Source: CAJBLF01 sp964495905 (GTDB lineage: Bacteria > Patescibacteriota > Gracilibacteria > Absconditabacterales > Absconditicoccaceae). Taken from it: DNA of 64,000 bases. A program made the position numbers and the translations under genes. The DNA lies in NCBI GenBank assembly GCA_964495905.1, contig CAZBWN010000074.1, positions 7,088 through 71,087 of the forward strand. Direction: 5' to 3'. This document shows, piece by piece, positions 61,445-64,000 of this stretch; position 1 is the stretch's first letter, and each line of letters begins with the position of its first letter. A model generated the notes under the pieces. The model had not been told where the DNA came from. It saw nothing but the letters and a program-made list of their open reading frames with translations, and ran no database searches.

Positions 61445-64000
61445 TTATTCAGCCGCTCTCATAAGCATAAGCATTACGTATCCTCTTACTTCTTTAAGTC
61501 GAGGATTTGTATTTGTTATGACATTGTTTGCTTTGAGTGCATTGAGATGATTAGTATAGTACATGTTACCCGTAGTATTGTATGTATTACCATACAATGC
61601 TCTAGAAAGTACGGTACCAAATTCTGCTCTTGTTACTCCTCCGTTAGGATTGAAGTCAGTGATTCCTACACCCATGAGTCCAAGCTGACAAGAGAGTTTG
61701 ATATAAAATTTCATCTCAGTGGATTGATTAGCGACATCATCAAATATACAAAGTGCTCAGGTATTTGGAGTTCTCTTCAAAACAGTGACAGCATAGTTTA
61801 CCATCATTTTTGCCATATGAGCTCTAATAAGTCCTCCTTCCATATCTGCTTGTTGGATAGAATTCATAGTCGTGATACCGATACCACGTGCATAAATATA
61901 TGAGTTATTCCATTCAGTTGTATATTTTGATCCTATGATAGATCATGTATATCGTATTGCTTGTCAATTGAGTGCTCAAGTGGCTGACCATGATGCTTCA
62001 CATGTTTTATCATAAAGACTTGGTGAGTTGTCTCCGCTTAGACAGACATCTTTAGCTACAAGAGATCATCCACCTCAACCGCCATTTCAACCGCCACCGC
62101 TTGTAGTTGTCACTTTAACGGGAGTAAAGTAAGAAAGGTGATCTGTTCTGAAACTACATACTAAACTAGAGTTTAATGTACAACTTGAATCAGGAGTATT
62201 TGCCACCCAGGTTCATCAATTTTCTGATCTATAGAGATTAATTGTATCACCATTGGTTCCCGATGCCACAACAAAACTTACATTGAAATATGCTCCAGAG
62301 ATGCTTAATGAATCTGTATCAGATCATGCTTGGATAGCAAGAAAAACAGTATATGTTATTGTAGAGGTATCTGTTACTGCTGATCAAATTTCTGACTTTG
62401 TAGCATTACCGCTATCTAAAGAAGCAAGATTTGTTGGTGGAAGTAATACTCCATTCCATGTTCCTGAAGCAGTAGTGATTGTTACACCGCTCATGCTGAA
62501 TGTTAAGGTATTGTTTGCTGAATCTGTAGAGACAAGATTTAATGTTCCTGTACTTGTGAAGACTATTCCTGTCGTTGTCGCTCATCATATATCTACAGAT
62601 CATGTAACTGTTGTTGTTCCTGTCAAACTATTAGCATTCACTGTATTTGGCATAGTGAATGAATCGATAGAAGATTGTATTCCTGTATATCCATTATTCA
62701 TTCCATACACCTTGAAATAATAGGTATCGCCCTCTGTCAGTCCATTGATCGTGATAGCATGACCTGTTGCAGTTGCTCCTGTCGCTAGAGTAGAAAAGGT
62801 TCATGAATTTGTTCCATATTGTACAAATCACAGTGCGGACAAATCTGTATCAAAATCAATCCTTACAGATGTTCAACTGAGAATATTGCTTGATATGTTA
62901 CTTGTAGTACTGAATCTAGCAATAATAATAGTAGTGCTGATCGTGGTAGTTCCATCTTCAGCTGTCACTATAACAGTCAATGTTCATGTTTGTCCTGCTG
63001 TTAATGTAGTTGAAGTAGTTCATGTCACTGTTGCAAATGCAAAACTTTTGGTAGGTGTTGCTGTGATATCACCCGTATAAGTATAAGGAAGCCATACGGT
63101 ATACCCAGTTGTTCAACCCGTAAATGTAGGAGTGAATGTTCACGTATTTACAGTCAATGAAGTCAGTATAGCATCGGTAGATGCTGCTGTCCTTGTTACT
63201 GTAACAGTATAAGTTTTAGTAGAAGAATCTTGAGCAGTTACTACTGCAACCAAAGTCCCAGTACTTCCTGCTGTTGCTAAATTCAATGATGTCGTTCAAG
63301 TAACTGTAGCAAAGGTATTATTTTTGGTAGGAGTAGAAGTGAGTGTTCATGTCCATGAATATGCGAAATTCACGGTATATCATGTGACACCGCCACTAAA
63401 TGTAGGAGATAGTGATCATGTACTTAGAGTCAACGATGCAAGATTAGCATCAGTGGCAGGAGCAGTCCTAAATATAACTATAGAATATCCTCCTGTTGTT
63501 GTTCAATCTTCAGCAGTAACAACTACTGTCAAAGTTCAAGTCACTCACAACGCTAACGAAGCAGAATAAGTTCCTGTCATTGTAGCATAGATATTGTTAG
63601 CAGTAGGAGTTATAGATACCGCTCATGAGAAATTATAAGGGATTTCTAATCATGTGAATCAATAGAGTAATCCTGTATTTGCTACTAATCCAGTAAGAGT
63701 GGTATCAGTAGAAGCAGGAGTTCTAGTCACGGCAACCGTATAAGTTTTGGTTGATGCGTCTTCTGCTGTTACTAGTATAAACATAGATCAAGTACTACCG
63801 ATAGTCAAAGGTAATGATAGAGATCAAGAAGTTATGTTTGCATAGATATGACTTTTAGCTCAAGTAATATTTATTGAACCCGTATAAGAGTAAGCGAAAT
63901 TAACGGTATAACTATTTGTTCCGCTGCTGAACGCTCAGCTCAAGGTTCAATTGTCTACAGTCAATGATGCAAGATTAGCATCACTTGAAGGAGCATCTCT
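61445..64000 (-). CDS. large surface protein with cadherin-like repeats, FN3 and SLH domain, 3' part
   Basis: At least 851 aa; the N-terminus lies beyond base 64000. From the visible N-terminal side: four tandem ~85-residue cadherin-like beta-sandwich units (each with D-A-N-L-A-S-L-T-V, S-Y-T-V-N-F-A-Y and K-T-Y-T-V-x-V-T-R), an FN3-like domain (E-G-D-T-Y-Y-F-K-V-Y), a Ser/Thr-rich region, a Gly/Asn linker, and the C-terminal SLH-type domain nearly identical to that of 58314-61289. Adhesin or S-layer component. Very many TGA-Gly codons. Confidence 0.88.

Overview
This window reads as a chromosomal segment of a low-GC Patescibacteria (CPR) bacterium that uses genetic code 25, with UGA read as glycine (Absconditabacteria/SR1 or Gracilibacteria/BD1-5). 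Three things show this. Most genes carry in-frame TGA codons exactly where their families have invariant glycines, for example class II motif 3 of AsnRS, the MraY GTPTMGG motif and the SGS loop of ThrRS. No gene I could delimit ends in TGA; all end in TAA or TAG. A tRNA with anticodon UCA and glycine identity bases lies at 54482-54555 (minus). All products below are translated with TGA = Gly.

Layout. 1-4465 (minus): a partial secreted protein, a CAP-domain protein, a WecA/MraY-like sugar-phosphate transferase and a coiled-coil protein. 4669-13299: thrS, asnS, a HIT hydrolase, a TIM-barrel endonuclease IV-like protein, an SGNH hydrolase, a NhaD-type antiporter flanked by a decayed and an intact copy of a YbaK deacylase, and a serine hydrolase. 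13317-18090: a protein with a ~77-residue tandem repeat, tex, and a 5'-nucleotidase of the HAD superfamily.

18123-35958 is the most interesting part, an NAD-centred region. It holds an NrtR-like Nudix-wHTH regulator; a leftward block with a nucleotidyltransferase-like/methyltransferase fusion, a HemK-like methyltransferase, a histidine phosphatase and a HExxH metallopeptidase; a rightward quartet (PP2C phosphatase, kinase-like protein with a zinc ribbon, nicotinamidase-like cysteine hydrolase, VWA protein); a nucleoside hydrolase; and a full Preiss-Handler route (pncA, pncB, nadM-Nudix, nadE) plus NAD kinase. Four promoters in front of these units share one architecture: a 15-bp palindrome TTGTW-N5-TACAW, 6 bp, a TTGCAA-type -35, 16 bp, and a TATAAT/TATACT -10. 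I infer an NAD-responsive regulon. The quartet has no in-frame TGA among more than 100 glycines, unlike its neighbours, which suggests acquisition from a standard-code donor.

36008-46808: envelope and peptidoglycan genes (an O-antigen-ligase-like protein, mraY, murB), dprA, a type IV pilin, an RNA m5U methyltransferase and two tandem adenylate kinases. 46929-53600 (minus): a ribosomal protein and initiation factor cluster (infC-rpmI-rplT, rplU-infA-rpmJ-rpsM-rpsK-rpsD-rpoA-rplQ-rplM-rpsI). 53630-54555: tRNA genes, including the UGA-decoding tRNA-Gly. 54815-64000: a thioredoxin-like lipoprotein, a P2-type ATPase, and two large SLH-domain surface proteins, one a subtilisin-like protease and the other an adhesin-like protein with cadherin-like repeats that runs off the window. 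Many intergenic spaces hold short dispersed inverted-repeat families.
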